Source: Callorhinus ursinus
Lineage: Eukaryota > Chordata > Mammalia > Carnivora > Otariidae
Length of the DNA: 64,000 nt
Assembly: GCF_003265705.1 (NCBI RefSeq)
Contig: NW_020312867.1
Coordinates: 9,337,228 to 9,401,227, forward strand
Direction: 5' to 3'
Program-made: the position numbers and the translations under genes
The notes under the pieces: generated by a model
Told to the model about the DNA's origin: nothing
The model's database searches: none
Seen by the model: the letters and a program-made list of their open reading frames with translations, nothing else
Shown: positions 20,771 through 32,286 of the stretch, in pieces
Layout of the letters: the number at the start of each line of letters is the position of its first letter
Numbering within the stretch: position 1 is the first letter of the stretch

Positions 20771-21689
20771 GAAGAAGAAGAAGACAGCAGGAGAAAGCTA
20801 CAGCCATGAGCCCTCCTTGAGTGTGTCCTCCGGTGCAAGATGAGGCTTCACATCCTGCTAAAGCCTCCCTTCCTGCCCTTGGAAAGCTTCTCCCAAAAAA
20901 GCTGTTTCCTGATGGATACTGAGACACATTTTTCCTAAGCCCTGACCCATCCTCCCTGTACACGCAGAACTTCTGTTCTGTATACTCTGGGGTTTGTTGA
21001 GGGGCGTCTTATGGCCAAAACCCTGTCCACATCCCCTTGCACACCTAAGCTATCTCAGAATAGATTCACTGGAGACAATGAAATGGAGAGTTGAGTGGTC
21101 TATCGGGGAATGAGGGCAGGACCGGGCTGAGGAAGAAGCCCACCTGCAACATGTCCTCAACCAAGAAGTCATTCAGTCCAGTGGGGACGTCTGGATCTGG
21201 GATGACCCTTTGGAGTTGTCTGGCTGAGTCAAGCGTTGAGATTTTGTTCTCCCCAGATCAATCAGTCATTGATCAGGAGCCACCCGTTGGGAAGTGGCAG
21301 TTGCCCGTGGCTAAAACAAGTCATAGTGAGGAATGCCTCTGTGAAGCCACCAGTAGGAGTCATCTGGAGCAGCAGGGGTGCTGGCTCTGAAGAAGTTATG
21401 GGGGCAGAGTTCCCCAGGGTGTCCACATACGGATGGTCCTTATGGTGTGTGAAGAAGGCTGACTGAGCGCAAGAGTCTTGCCCACACTCCCAGCAAGCAG
21501 CCAGCCCTCCCTGAGGGCGCCACCTCGCACCTGCCTGCCTGCCTGTTCTGCTCACTGAGGTCCACCAGTACCCTCTGAACCCATGACACCTCTCCCAAGT
21601 CGGCCACCAGATGTTCGGGAAATGTGGATTGATTGTTAAAGCCCCACCCCCGGTCCCTGTCTCACACACAGCACTTCCCACCTAAGTGC

Positions 21690-23141
21690 ATCCTTTTTGT
21701 GCAGTGAGGGCTGACTTACGGCTACGAAGTCGCCCACGTTCCGCACAGATGATGCTCCTCTCCTGAATGTGCCTCGAAGCCTGACGAGACCCAACACGTC
21801 TCTGAAGCGCTACTCACACTCCATGCATGGAGAGGGACTCCTCCCCATCTGGCTCTCTGGTGCAGGATGAGGTTTGACTGATTGCTCAAGTCTTGCCCCT
21901 TCTTACTGGATCCTCTGGTGTCCGATAAGATTTGCCTTACAGCGAAAGCCTCACCCACACTCCCTGAAAACAAAATACTTCTCCCCAGAGTGTGTCCTCT
22001 GGTGAACAACGAGGAGGGATTTCTGGCTGAAGGCGTGCCCACACTCACCACACAAGTCAGGCTTCTCCCCCGAGTGTGTCCTGTCGTGTATGCTGAGGCC
22101 TGACTTATTGCAAAAGCCTTGGCCACACTCCCCACAAATATAAGCCTTCTCGTCTGAGTGTGTCCTCTGGTGTTTTCTGAGGGCTCATTTATCACTAAAG
22201 GCTGGTCCACACTCCAGGCACACATAGGGTTTCTCCCCTGAGTGTGCCCTCTGGTGTCTGATGAAGTATGACTTCTCACTGAAGCCTCGCCCACACTCAC
22301 TGCAGACATAAGGCTTCTCCGCGGAGTGAGTCCACTGATGTCTAATGAGGATTGACTTATTTCTCAAGCTCTGTCCACACTCTCTGCACAAATAAAGCTT
22401 CTCTCCTGAAAGTGTTCTCAGGAGTCTGTTGAGGTTGGACTTCTGGCTAAAGCCTCAGCCACACCCCTTGCACACATATGGCTTCTCCCGAGCGTGGGAT
22501 CCGGTGTGTAATCCGATGATTAATAAGGATCAACGTCTGGCCGAAGCCTCAGCCACACTCACAACACACATAAGGCTTCCCCTCTGAGTGTGTCCAATGG
22601 TGTCTGATGAGAGTTGACCTCACTTTAAAGCCTCCCCTGCACTCCCTGCAAACATAGGGTTTCTCCTGTAAGTGGGTCGTCTGCTTTGCAACGGAGTCTG
22701 ATTTCAGGCTACAATCTAGTTCATGTTCCGTACAGTTGACCGCTCACGATTTTGAGGCTTCTCTCACTCCCCTGTCTGTTTGCACAGGGTTTAGCCTTTG
22801 GGCTGAGGTGGGCTCTGTTTCCACCACCATGGTGCCTTCTCTAGTTCTTGCTGACTGTCCTCGGGGGAGGCTGGGGAATGCGCCCGAGGTCTCTGTCTCC
22901 CCTGTCCTTGCACAAAAGGGTTGAGAGCCACCTTCCCTCCGGTGACCTTGTGTGTTTCCACTCCAGCAGCTCTGAGCCGAATACTGCTGCTCCTGATGCC
23001 CGGGGCCGGAATCCCCTGGATGGAAGTGATTCTCTACACATAAGCCCAGGAAGATCTGAAGCACATGTTGGCTGAGGACTTGCTGACAGGAGAAGGCCAG
23101 AAGGCAGGAGGCACAGGGGTAGATTTCTGGCTTGGGTTCCA
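21690..23141 (-). pseudogene. ZNF343: ZNF343 last exon, disabled zinc-finger array
   Basis: In human, ZNF343 is a KRAB-C2H2 zinc-finger protein, a presumed DNA-binding repressor. On the minus strand an acceptor (CTCTCTCTCCAG) precedes 23141. The frame opens with VEPKPEIYPCASCLLAFSC, closely matching the human linker. The linker is open for 131 codons, then meets TGA at 22744-22746. Finger repeats with H-S-G-E-K-P-Y-V-C spacers continue, but are cut by TGA at 22549-22551, 22455-22457, 22185-22187 and 21951-21953, and by TAA at 21903-21905. A frameshift lies near 22480-22510, and more decay follows below 21900. At least three stops fall where the family has arginine in CG-R-GF, as expected from CGA to TGA change. 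I could not find a KRAB exon. A full-length zinc-finger protein cannot be made. Confidence 0.9.
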
Positions 23142-23880
23142 CTGGAGAGAGAGAGTTTTCAGTTAGAGAAGTCCTACGTGGGGCCGCTGGGCAGCTCCAC
23201 CTTGTCCTAGGACATCTGTAACTAACGATACGTGTACAACACAATTTGTTCTCACCAATAATTCCTTTACATTCATTTCTGCACATTCCATCTTCTGCTG
23301 TGATCCACAAAATCCATAACAAAATTATCTTCTACGTGGGACACAGGAACCTTTCAAGTAAGCGCTGTGTGCTATAAACTGCTTCAATCACCTTCGCCTT
23401 CCCCTTCTACTAAATGACCTAAGTCATCTACAGTCCCAGCGATACATACTGTCCACAACTCAGTTCTACTTGGACGTAACAGTCTCTGTGATCTATGTGG
23501 AAATCACCCTCATGTCTTTTCTTATTACAAAACGAGACGGATAGACATAAAAAGCCACTTGGTCTGGAGGGCTTCCAAATGTAGGAAACAGTATATGAAT
23601 CAGTGGTTAAAGAGACTATATATGAAATAAAACTGATTGTCAGGTTTCCCATCTACATACAAATACTTGTTAGAAATGTCTAAGTGCTAGGTTCTCTGTC
23701 AAGCACTGTGGACACAGCAGTAGACAAGAAAAACACGGTCCATGATTTCAGGATTCCAGCACCTTATGTCCAAACCAATCCCATCACAAGGACATCAGAC
23801 TTGGCTATGGGATTTGCTTTGGCCAATGATTACTGAAAAGCTAGTGCCACCTTCAAACAAGTTTTAAGAGGCACCATGTG
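23142..23880. other. Former ZNF343 intron
   Basis: Sequence upstream of the zinc-finger exon, without a recognisable KRAB exon on the minus strand. The part from about 23,757, continuing past the next SINE to about 24,200, looks like an old interspersed repeat related to one near 31,250-31,450. I do not know its family. Confidence 0.4.
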
Positions 23881-23882
23881 GG

Positions 23883-24067
23883 CGCCTGCGTGGCTCAGTC
23901 AGTTAAGCATCTGACTTCAGCTCAGGTCATGATCTCAGAGTCCTGGGATTGATCCCTGCATCAGGCTCTGCACTCAGCAGGGAGTCTGCTTCTCCTTCTC
24001 CCTCTGCCCTTTGCCCCACTTGTGCTCTCTCTCAAACAAATAAATAAAATCTTAAGAAAAAAAAAGA
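23883..24067 (+). mobile_element. Can-SINE, older form
   Basis: A plus-strand SINE with imperfect flanking repeats (GAGGCACCATGTG before and GAAGCACCACATG after). The mismatches suggest an older insertion. Confidence 0.85.
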
Positions 24068-24443
24068 AGCACCACATGATCCTATCATTGCTTTTTTCCC
24101 CTCTTCTTTAAGAACCCCATGACTCAGATGAGCCTGTTCCTTTTGTCTGAATTCCAGAAGCAAAAAAGCTGAGCCGCAGCTGAACTTAGACAACAAGCAG
24201 TGTAAGTGAGAAAGGAACATTTGCTATGACAAACCACCAAAGTTTGAGGTGATTTGTTATCAAAGAATTACCTAGTCTAAGCTAACTCAAAAACTCCCCG
24301 TAGGAAAGCTTTAAAGATTATTTCAGTGGAAATTGGCCCACTTATGTCTAACAGTACCCATGAAGAAGAGACATCATGAGTATGTGAAGAATGAAAGGGG
24401 AAAAAACTGATTTGGGAACAAAAACACTATGATCTCAATTTTT

Positions 24444-25547
24444 TTTTTTTAACTTGGTTGAATTTTGTTTTCTTTTTTTTATTTTTTATTGTTATGTTAA
24501 TCACCATACATTACATCATTAGTTCTTGATGTAGTGTCCCATGATTCATTGTTTGTGCATAACACCCACACAGTGGGTGCAGTTTGTGCATTTGCTCCAC
24601 GCAGAATGTGCCCTCTTTAATACCCATCACCAGGCTAACCCATCCCCCCACCCCCCTCCCCTCTAGAACCCTCAGTTTGTTTTTCAGAGTCCATCGCCTC
24701 TCATGGTTCGTCTCCCCCTCCGATTTACTCCCCTTCATTCTTCCCCTCCTGCTATCTTCTTCTTTTTCTTTTTTCTTAACATATGTTGCATTATTTGTTT
24801 CAGAAGTACAGATCTGTGATTCAACAGTCTTGCACAATTCACAGCGCTCACCATAGCACATACCCTCCCCAATGTCTATCACCCAGTCACCCCATCCCTC
24901 CCACCCCCCACCACTCCAGCAACACTCAGTTTGTTTCCTGAGATTAAGAATTCCTCACATCAGTGAGGTTATATGATACATGTCTTTCTCTGATTGACTT
25001 ATTTCACTCAGCATAACACCCTCCAGTTCCATCCACGTCGTTGCAAATGGCAAGATCTCATTCCTTTTGACGGCTGCATAATATTCCATTGTGTATATAT
25101 ACCACATCTTCTTTATCCATTCATCTGTCGATGGACATCTCGGCTCTTTCCACAGTTTGGCTATTGTGGACACTGCTGCTATAAACATTGGGGTGCACGC
25201 ACCCCTTCAGATCCCTACATTTGTATCTTTGTGGTAAATACCCAGTAGTGCAATTGCTGGATCGTATGGTAGCTCCATTTTCAACTGTTTGAGGAACCTC
25301 CATACTGTTTTCCAGAGTGGTCGCACCAGCTTGCATTCCCACCAACAGTGTAGGAGGGTTCCCCTTTCTCCGCATCCCTGCCAACATCTGTCGTTTCCTG
25401 ACTTGTTAATTTTAGCCATTCCAACTGGTGTGAGGTGGTATCTCATTGAGGGTTTGATTTGGATTTCCCTGATGCCGAGCGATGTTGAGTACTTGTGTGT
25501 CTGTTGGCCATTTGGATGTCTTCTTTGGAAAAATGTCTGTTCATGTG
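24444..25547 (-). mobile_element. 5'-truncated L1 with ORF2 carboxy end
   Basis: A minus-strand L1 of 1.1 kb. Perfect 14-base target duplications (TGATCTCAATTTTT) lie at 24430-24443 and 25548-25561. From right to left it holds the end of ORF2, including the segment with YTMEYYAAVKRNEILPFATT, then the 3' untranslated region with its C-rich block and the poly-T tail. A TAG near 25207 breaks the ORF2 fragment. It lies in the former ZNF343 gene body. Confidence 0.95.
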
Positions 25548-26007
25548 TGATCTCAATTTTTGACAAGTCTGAGAATAAACTTAGGCCGTCTTAACCTAAC
25601 AGAAATAGAACTTAATTTGTGCTGTGTAACCTAATAGAAATATAAAGATAAAGCAGAGGTGACAGAGAAAATGGGTTTGTCGTATGTGATGGACAAAATC
25701 ATCAAAGTTCACAAACTGTTTCAGGGTGTGAATAGAGACACAGAAAAAAGAAAAGTATGTGACACTAGTCCTCTAGATCAGCCCAAGAAAAGAGAAAGAA
25801 ATAAGAGAAAAGCCCAAAAGAGCCCATAAGAGGCTGGAGAACTGTAGAATATTATGTGTTGAGCAAAATAAAGGAATCAAGACTTTCAGTATTGAGAATA
25901 ATCTAAACCAGGTCATTTTAACATTTTCCTCTGAACCCATTAAATGCATTAACACAGAGGAAGAGAATAATAGGACAAGGGGAAACTAAAAATAAAAACA
26001 CTGGGCG

Positions 26008-26215
26008 CCTGGATGGCTCAGTTGGTTGGGTGGCTGCCTTCAGCTCAGGTCATGATCCCGGAGTCCCGGGATCGAGTCCCGCGTCGGGCTCCCTGCTCGG
26101 CGAGGGGCCTGCTTCTCCCTCTGACCCTCCCCACTCTCATGTACTCTCTCTCTCTCTCATTCTCATTCTCTCTCAAAATAAATAAATAAAAATCTTTAAA
26201 AAAATAAAATAAAAT
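26008..26215 (+). mobile_element. Can-SINE
   Basis: A plus-strand element with a long A/T tail of AAAT and AAAAT units. The flanks share AAAAATAAAAACAC. Confidence 0.92.
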
Positions 26216-26589
26216 AATAAAAATAAAAACACAATCTAGTTAGGCTGCCTAGCTAAGGCCAAATCAAAACACACAGAACGACACTGAAATGGACGAACCC
26301 GTCCTTAGTTAGATGGAACTCAAAATAGATGGAATCAGATCAAAACACATGGGACAAGATGGAAATGGAACAAAGAAAATGTGATTAATTCAAATCAGGG
26401 AAATAGCTATGCCATTTGAAGGAAACTGCTGAAGAAACTTCTGCCTGAAACTAGTTTGTGTCTCCAAAAATGTGACCCTTCTCTACATACTTTATCTAGA
26501 AATTTACGGCACTCTCTAATACTGTAGCCACTAGTCACACAGGTTTACTTGAAAGGTGGCTGGCTAGTCTGAATGAAGATGTGCTCTTG

Positions 26590-26792
26590 GGGCGCCTGGG
26601 TGGCTCAGTCATTAAGCGTCTGCCTTCGGCTCAGGTCATGATCCCAGGGTCCTGGGATCGAGCCCCGCATCGGGCTCCCTGCTCAGCGGGAAGCCTGCCT
26701 TTCCCTCTCCCACTCCCCCTGCTTGTGTTCCTTCTCTCACTGTGTCTCTCTCTGTCAAATAAATAGATGAAATAGTTAAAAGAAAAAAAAAA
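26590..26792 (+). mobile_element. Can-SINE
   Basis: A plus-strand element with flanking direct repeat TGTGCTCT at the left edge and again just after the A-rich tail. Confidence 0.93.
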
Positions 26793-27228
26793 GTTGTGCT
26801 CTCATTGCACATTGAGATCAGTGTTTTTCTTCCAAAATCAGCCTTTTTTCCTCTCATTCTTCACATATTCAGTGTAAAATACACACCAGATTTTCAAGAC
26901 TCAGTACCAAAAAAATCTAATTAACTTTTCTATATTGATTACATGTTGAAACGATAAGATTTTTTACACACTGGGCTAAAGAAAACGTTATTAAAATTAA
27001 TTTCATCCGTTTATTTTTACTTTGTAGAATGCGGTTACTAGGAAATTTAAAATTCCCCACCTGGATCATAGGATATTTCTACTGGACAGCACTGATCTAG
27101 AACAAGGGGGCCCTCTGTTTCTGTATAGTCCACAACTTCAGAATGGTTTTTGAATTTTTAAATAGTTGGAAAAAAGTCAAAAGAATAACGATGTTTTGTG
27201 ATACATAAAAGGTATGTGGAATTCAGGG

Positions 27229-27424
27229 ACACCTGGGTGGCTCAGTCAGTTAAGTGTCTGCCTTAGACTCAGGTCATGATCCCAGGGTCCTGGGATCGAG
27301 CCCCGCATTGGGTTCCCTGTTCAGCGGAGAGCCTGCTTCTCCCTCTCCCACTCCCCCTGCTTGTGTTCCCTCTCTCGCTGTGTCTCTCTCTGTCAGATAA
27401 ATAAATAAAATCTTAAAAAAAAAT
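27229..27424 (+). mobile_element. Can-SINE
   Basis: A plus-strand full-length element with A-rich tail. The target duplication is not clear. Confidence 0.92.
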
Positions 27425-27848
27425 GCTTCTTACCCAGAAAACTGTTTATGCTTTGCAATGTCTGCCCATACGCGGTGGTGCACGATGAGGGCTTACACGC
27501 CCGATCTCGAGACTAGTGGCAGCAGGTCAAAGTGCAAAAGGGGGAAATGATGTGATCCACATACTTAAATACTCCGTAAACTAAGTGTCCACAATTTAGA
27601 TCTTTGTAAAAAGAAATTCAGTAGGTATTTAACTTGAAAATACTAGAGACACACCTGACAAGAATGTTTTTCACACCGAATGTTCCTGACACAGGGCCTG
27701 ACAGCGACAGTAACGTTTGAGGGCCACACACAGCATGTTACCACTTACCACAGATATTACAGACGGAAGCAGGTGTAAGAGGAATGAGGGGTATGCAATG
27801 TGCACCTCTCCTGAAACTGAGAACAGTAGAAAGACTCCACAATTTTTT

Positions 27849-28035
27849 AAAAATATTTTTTATTTATTTGAGAGAGAATGAGCTAGAGAGAGAGGGCATG
27901 AGACAGGGGAGGGTCAGAGGGAGAAGCAGGCTCCCCGCCGAGCAGGGAGCCCGACATGGGACTCGATCCAGGGACTCCAGGATCATGACCTGAGCCGAAG
28001 GCAGTCGCCTAACCAACTGAGCCACCCAGGCACCC
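27849..28035 (-). mobile_element. Can-SINE
   Basis: A minus-strand element with flanking direct repeat AGACTCCACAATTTT, seen just left of the T-rich tail and again right after the tRNA-like head. Confidence 0.94.
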
Positions 28036-28275
28036 AAGACTCCACAATTTTAATTCTCCATAAAGTTACTTCCTTTTTTTTTTTTTTTAAGATTTTGCAT
28101 TTGCAACGACATGGATGAAGCTAGAGGGTATTATGCTGAGCGAAATAAGTCAGTCAGAGAAAGACAAGTATCATATGATCTCACTGATATGTGGAATTTA
28201 AGAAACAAAAGGGAAGAACATAGGGGAAGGGGGGAAGGAGAGAGGGAAACAAACCATAATAAACTCTTAACTATA

Positions 28276-28731
28276 TGGGGCGCCTGGGTGGCTGTCGGTT
28301 AAGCAGACGTCTGCCTTTGGCTCAGGTCATGATCTTGGGGTCCTGGGATCAAGCCTCGTGGCAGGCTCCCTGCTCCTCGGGAAGTCCACTTCTCCCTCTC
28401 CCTCTGTGCCTCCCCCCACCTGCACTCTCTCACTCATGATCTCTTTCATTTTTTTTTAAACAACCAGTGGTTGTTTTTTTTAAAGATTTTTTATTTATTT
28501 ATTTGACAGAGAGAGACACAGCAAGAGAGGGAACACAAGCAGGGGGAGTGGGAGAGGGAGAGGCAGGCTTCCCGCGGAGCAGGGAGCTTCATGCGGGGCT
28601 CGATCCCAGGACCCTGGGATCATGACCCGAGCCGAAGGCAGATGCTTAACGACTGAGCCATCCAGGTGCCCCTCATGCTCTCTTTCAAATAAATAAATAA
28701 ACAAAATCTTTAAAAGAAAAAAAGAGAGATG
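28276..28731 (+). mobile_element. Can-SINE (plus) inside the host L1, itself split
   Basis: A plus-strand SINE in the L1 tail, flanked by CTTAACTATA at 28266-28275 and 28732-28741. Its own body is interrupted at 28449-28672. Confidence 0.92.
28449..28672 (-). mobile_element. Can-SINE (minus) inside the previous SINE
   Basis: A minus-strand guest with 15-base target duplications at 28434-28448 and 28673-28687 that differ at one base. Its tail contains a short CAACCAGTGGTTG palindrome. Confidence 0.93.
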
Positions 28732-28825
28732 CTTAACTATAGAGAACAAACTAAGGGCTGCTGGAGGTGAGGTGGATGGGGAGGTGAGGTAACTGGGTAA
28801 ATGGGCATTAAGGAGGGCACTTGTG

Positions 28826-29385
28826 TTTTTTTTTAATTTTTTATTGTTATGTTAATCACCATACATTACATCATTAGTTTTTAATGTTGTGTTCCATGAT
28901 TCATTGTTTGTGCATAACACCCAGTGCTCCACGCAGAATGTGCCCTCTTTAATACCCATCACCAGGCTAACCCATCCCCCACCCCCTCCCCTCCAGAACC
29001 CTCAGTTTGTTTTTCAGAGTCCATCGTCTCTCATGGTTCGTCTCCCCCTCTGACTTCCTCCTCTTCATTCTTCCTCTCCTGTTATCTTCTTCTTTTTCTT
29101 TTTTCTTAAAATATGTTGCGTTATTTGTTTCAGAAGGACAGATCTGTGATTCAACAGTCTTGCACAATTCACAGCGCTCACCGTAGCACATCCCCTCCCC
29201 AATGTCTATCACCCAGCCACCCCATCCCTCCCACCCCCCACCACTCCAGCAACCCTCAGTTTGTTTCCTGAGATTAAGAATTCCTCATATCAGTGCGGTC
29301 ATATGATACATGTCTTTCTCTGATTGACTTATTTCACTCAGCGTAACGCCCTCCAGTTCCATCCACGTCATTGCAAATGGCAAGG
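28826..29385 (-). mobile_element. Young L1 tail inserted into the older L1
   Basis: An antisense L1 3' end of 560 bases with its poly-T at the left. A perfect 18-base target duplication, TTAAGGAGGGCACTTGTG, lies at 28808-28825 and 29386-29403. It is nearly identical to the L1 at 24.4-24.9 kb, so both belong to one young subfamily. Confidence 0.96.
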
Positions 29386-29515
29386 TTAAGGAGGGCACTT
29401 GTGATGAGCCCTGGGTGTTATATGTGACTGATGAGTCACTGAATTCTACTTCTGAAAGCAATATTGCACTGTATGTTAACTAACTAGAACTGAAATAAAA
29501 ACCTAACAAAAAAAA

Positions 29516-32088
29516 TTCAGTGATAAAAAGGTAACAAGATGTCCAGTGCACAGTATCCTTAGCTAGGGCAGATACGGAGTAAAACTCAATAGTACACTTA
29601 AAATTTTTAATAATCTGTTTTTCAAAAATACCACTTATGTTCAAGAGTTTCCTGGACTCTTCATATTAATCTCGGGTATATTTTTCAACAAAGAAAACCC
29701 AACACACAGATGACCAAGACAGTGCCGGACACAGACATGAGCAACTGCCTTTCCCCTTTTCAAGAAAGAGAATATCCGCTTATTTTCTGGGACACAAGCC
29801 AGCATTTCAGGGAAAAGAAAAAAAAAGTAAAAGTAAGCCAGCTCACCAGCATTCGGGGCTGGTCCTCCGTTCTTTGGAGCCAGTCAATAGGGCGAGAAGG
29901 CAAACCTGGGGGAAGAAGCAGCAGCTCTGAGGGGCCGGGCCACCCAGGCTGCTCCCCGAGCACCTCCTCTAGGCCTGTCGGGGAGGAAGGGGCTCCTGGG
30001 CACAGCCGTGCTCACTGAACCCAAGCCCTGCCCCCAGCCCCAGTGCCTCTCTAGACCCAGACCAACTCTCACCTTCTGCTGGGTGAACTTGAGTCCGGTC
30101 CTTCCTGGTCTCCGTGTCTTGCCCATCCTCCCTCCAGAGGCAAAACCTGCCCCCGGCCCTGCTCTCGGCGGGCGGAAGGATCAGGCAATGTTATGGCCCC
30201 AGAGTCAGCCCGGTGTCTGCGGTGACATTCTGCTAGAGGGCCAGGTGTAAGTTACTTCCCCTCAAGATCAACTTCTGCCGCACTGGGGGGACTCCTTGGA
30301 GCCTTACTTGTGAAAGCCCATCTTGCTTCCGTGAAGCCAGGACATGGGCGATGGAGAAGCTGTTCATTGCCAGGAGCTTTGCTGTGGGCCCTGAGCCCAT
30401 GCCTCCTCCGCAGGGGCCCTGTCCTCTCATACCTCCTCGTTCAACATGGCGTCTCGAGCTCCAGGGCCTCCTTGGATTTCTTTCCGTCACCCTTTCCAGC
30501 CTGTATACCCTCAAGTCTGTCCCCTGCCACTCTTCCTTATCTGTCGAAATGTACAATTACTTCCCACCCTCACCCTCAGATTCAAACTCCATGTGTGGTA
30601 TGGTGAAGCCTGAGTCACAGTGAAGACATGGCGTAACGCCTGTGGAGAAAGAGGCTCAGAATGTCTCCTTCCAGACCAATCTGGGCATGCAGAACTCAGC
30701 TCCTGACTCCCCTGGCCCGAGGTTCCACCTGTGTTCTATCCCGTGTCCCTGTACTCTGGAGGACTTGGGGTCTCAACGGAGTCCTTCTTCCTTTAGGTCA
30801 GTCTCCAGGCTTCACGAGGACTCTGTGAAGGTAACCCCCACCTTCCTACCCACATGGCCTTATCAGAACTGTGCACTGGTGTCTCCAGATGAACCCAAGT
30901 GAGAGTCTTCCACCCACGTGGCCCCAAACGAGGCAGGTGATGTTGGAGCTGAACCACCTTCAGAAGCACCTCAGACACCCTGTCCAGGATCTCAGCCCCA
31001 AGGACTGCAGTCATACTGTTGCCAGATACCCTTTGGAGGCTGACTAGGTTCATCCCCTAATTCCACAGGCAGAGATGGTCACTCTCTCAGATAGATCCAA
31101 CCTGGGCATCTCACCTTACTCATACTATGTTGCAATTTTTCTCTTTATTTGTCTATCTTTACCAGATTAAGAGCTTCTGGTAAGAAGAAACACATCTCAG
31201 TCATTTTGCTAATCCTAATGAGTAGGCCTTTGTGGTAGATTTTACCATTGTTCCCAATTATTTATTTCTCTATAAAAAGACTATACTTCCCGGCCGCTGA
31301 TATCAGGCTTGGTCTTGTGATTTGCCTTGGGTGATGGTATGTGACTGAAAGGGACAGTGCTACTTCTAAGCACTACATGATTCCACCAGCTACCTTGTTC
31401 TGAGAGAAGCATGTCCCCAAGAGGGGTGTTGGTCAACTGTGCAAGGTCACAGTGCAGAACTCCAAAGCAACCTACAAAGGAGGAGTAATAAGACTGGGGT
31501 TAAAGTTAGATTGCTGTGTGGGCCACCGAGATCCGGGGGGGTCATGTGTTCCTGCAGGACAACTTGGCCTAAGCTAATAAATCTCTATAAATCTCCGCTC
31601 CTAGGAATACTAACATCTATAAAACGAGTACTGTCCAGAGTTTATGAATCTTCTTCACAACACAGCCAAGGGGAAGACACTGCTATTCTTTCCATCCCAC
31701 AGAGAAGGAAACTAAGGCACTAAGAGGTCGGTTGATGTGTCCTTAAGATTGTAGCTATGAAGTATTAGAGCCAAGCCTGAATCCAGAATTCTCGTTTCAA
31801 AGCCCATCCCCTTCACCATTGTCTACAATAATGCCCAGCAAACAAAGGACTAAATGAAAACGCCAAGAGTAAGCAGATGTCCACAGGGTTCAGAGTTCAC
31901 CCTGAAGAAGACAGGACCCTCACGGTGAAGGGGAGGGGAGGTCTGTATCAGTCAGGATGGGTCGAGGTCTTCTGTAATGATGAATACTCCCTCCACAATC
32001 TCCGTAACTTAAAGTAACAAAAGTTTCTTTCTCACTCCGGCTCCCCGTCCACCATGTGCCATCTGTAACTGTGCTCAAAGCCGTCTTG
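29516..32088. other. Former ZNF343 intron, mostly unique
   Basis: G/C-richer sequence at 29.8-30.6 kb with several short open frames. One minus-strand frame starts at 30126 in a good initiation context and meets a splice donor after 18 codons, but I recognise no protein. The 31.2-31.45 kb part is an old repeat of unknown family, and 31.64-31.80 kb is MIR-like. Confidence 0.45.
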
Positions 32089-32090
32089 GG

Positions 32091-32286
32091 ACGCCTGGGT
32101 GGCTCAGTCGTTAAGCGTCTGCCTTCGGCTCGGGTCATGGTCCCGGGGTCCTGGGATCGAGTCCTGCGTCGGGCTCCTTGCTCGATGAGGAGCCTGCTTC
32201 TCCCTCTCCCTCTACTGCTCCCCCTGCTTGTGCGCTCTCTCTCTCTCTCTCTGACAAGTACATAAATAAAAATCTTAAAAAAAAAA
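32091..32286 (+). mobile_element. Can-SINE
   Basis: A plus-strand element flanked by AAAGCCGTCTT on both sides. Confidence 0.94.

Larger units (their letters stand above)
28093..29515 (+). mobile_element. L1 3' end carrying three nested insertions
   Basis: The host is a plus-strand L1 tail. It opens in the ORF2 carboxy end (FATTWMKLEGIMLSEIS), with the stop codon near 28200, then runs through 3' untranslated sequence to an A-rich end near 29,510. It is interrupted by a SINE at 28276-28731, which itself contains another SINE, and by an antisense L1 tail at 28826-29385. Removing these rejoins the host sequence cleanly. Confidence 0.92.

Noticed and set aside
21722..22309. 195-codon minus-strand frame over the zinc-finger array
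   Set aside because: It reads the finger array in the wrong frame. The true frame, with H-S-G-E-K-P linkers, is interrupted by stops.
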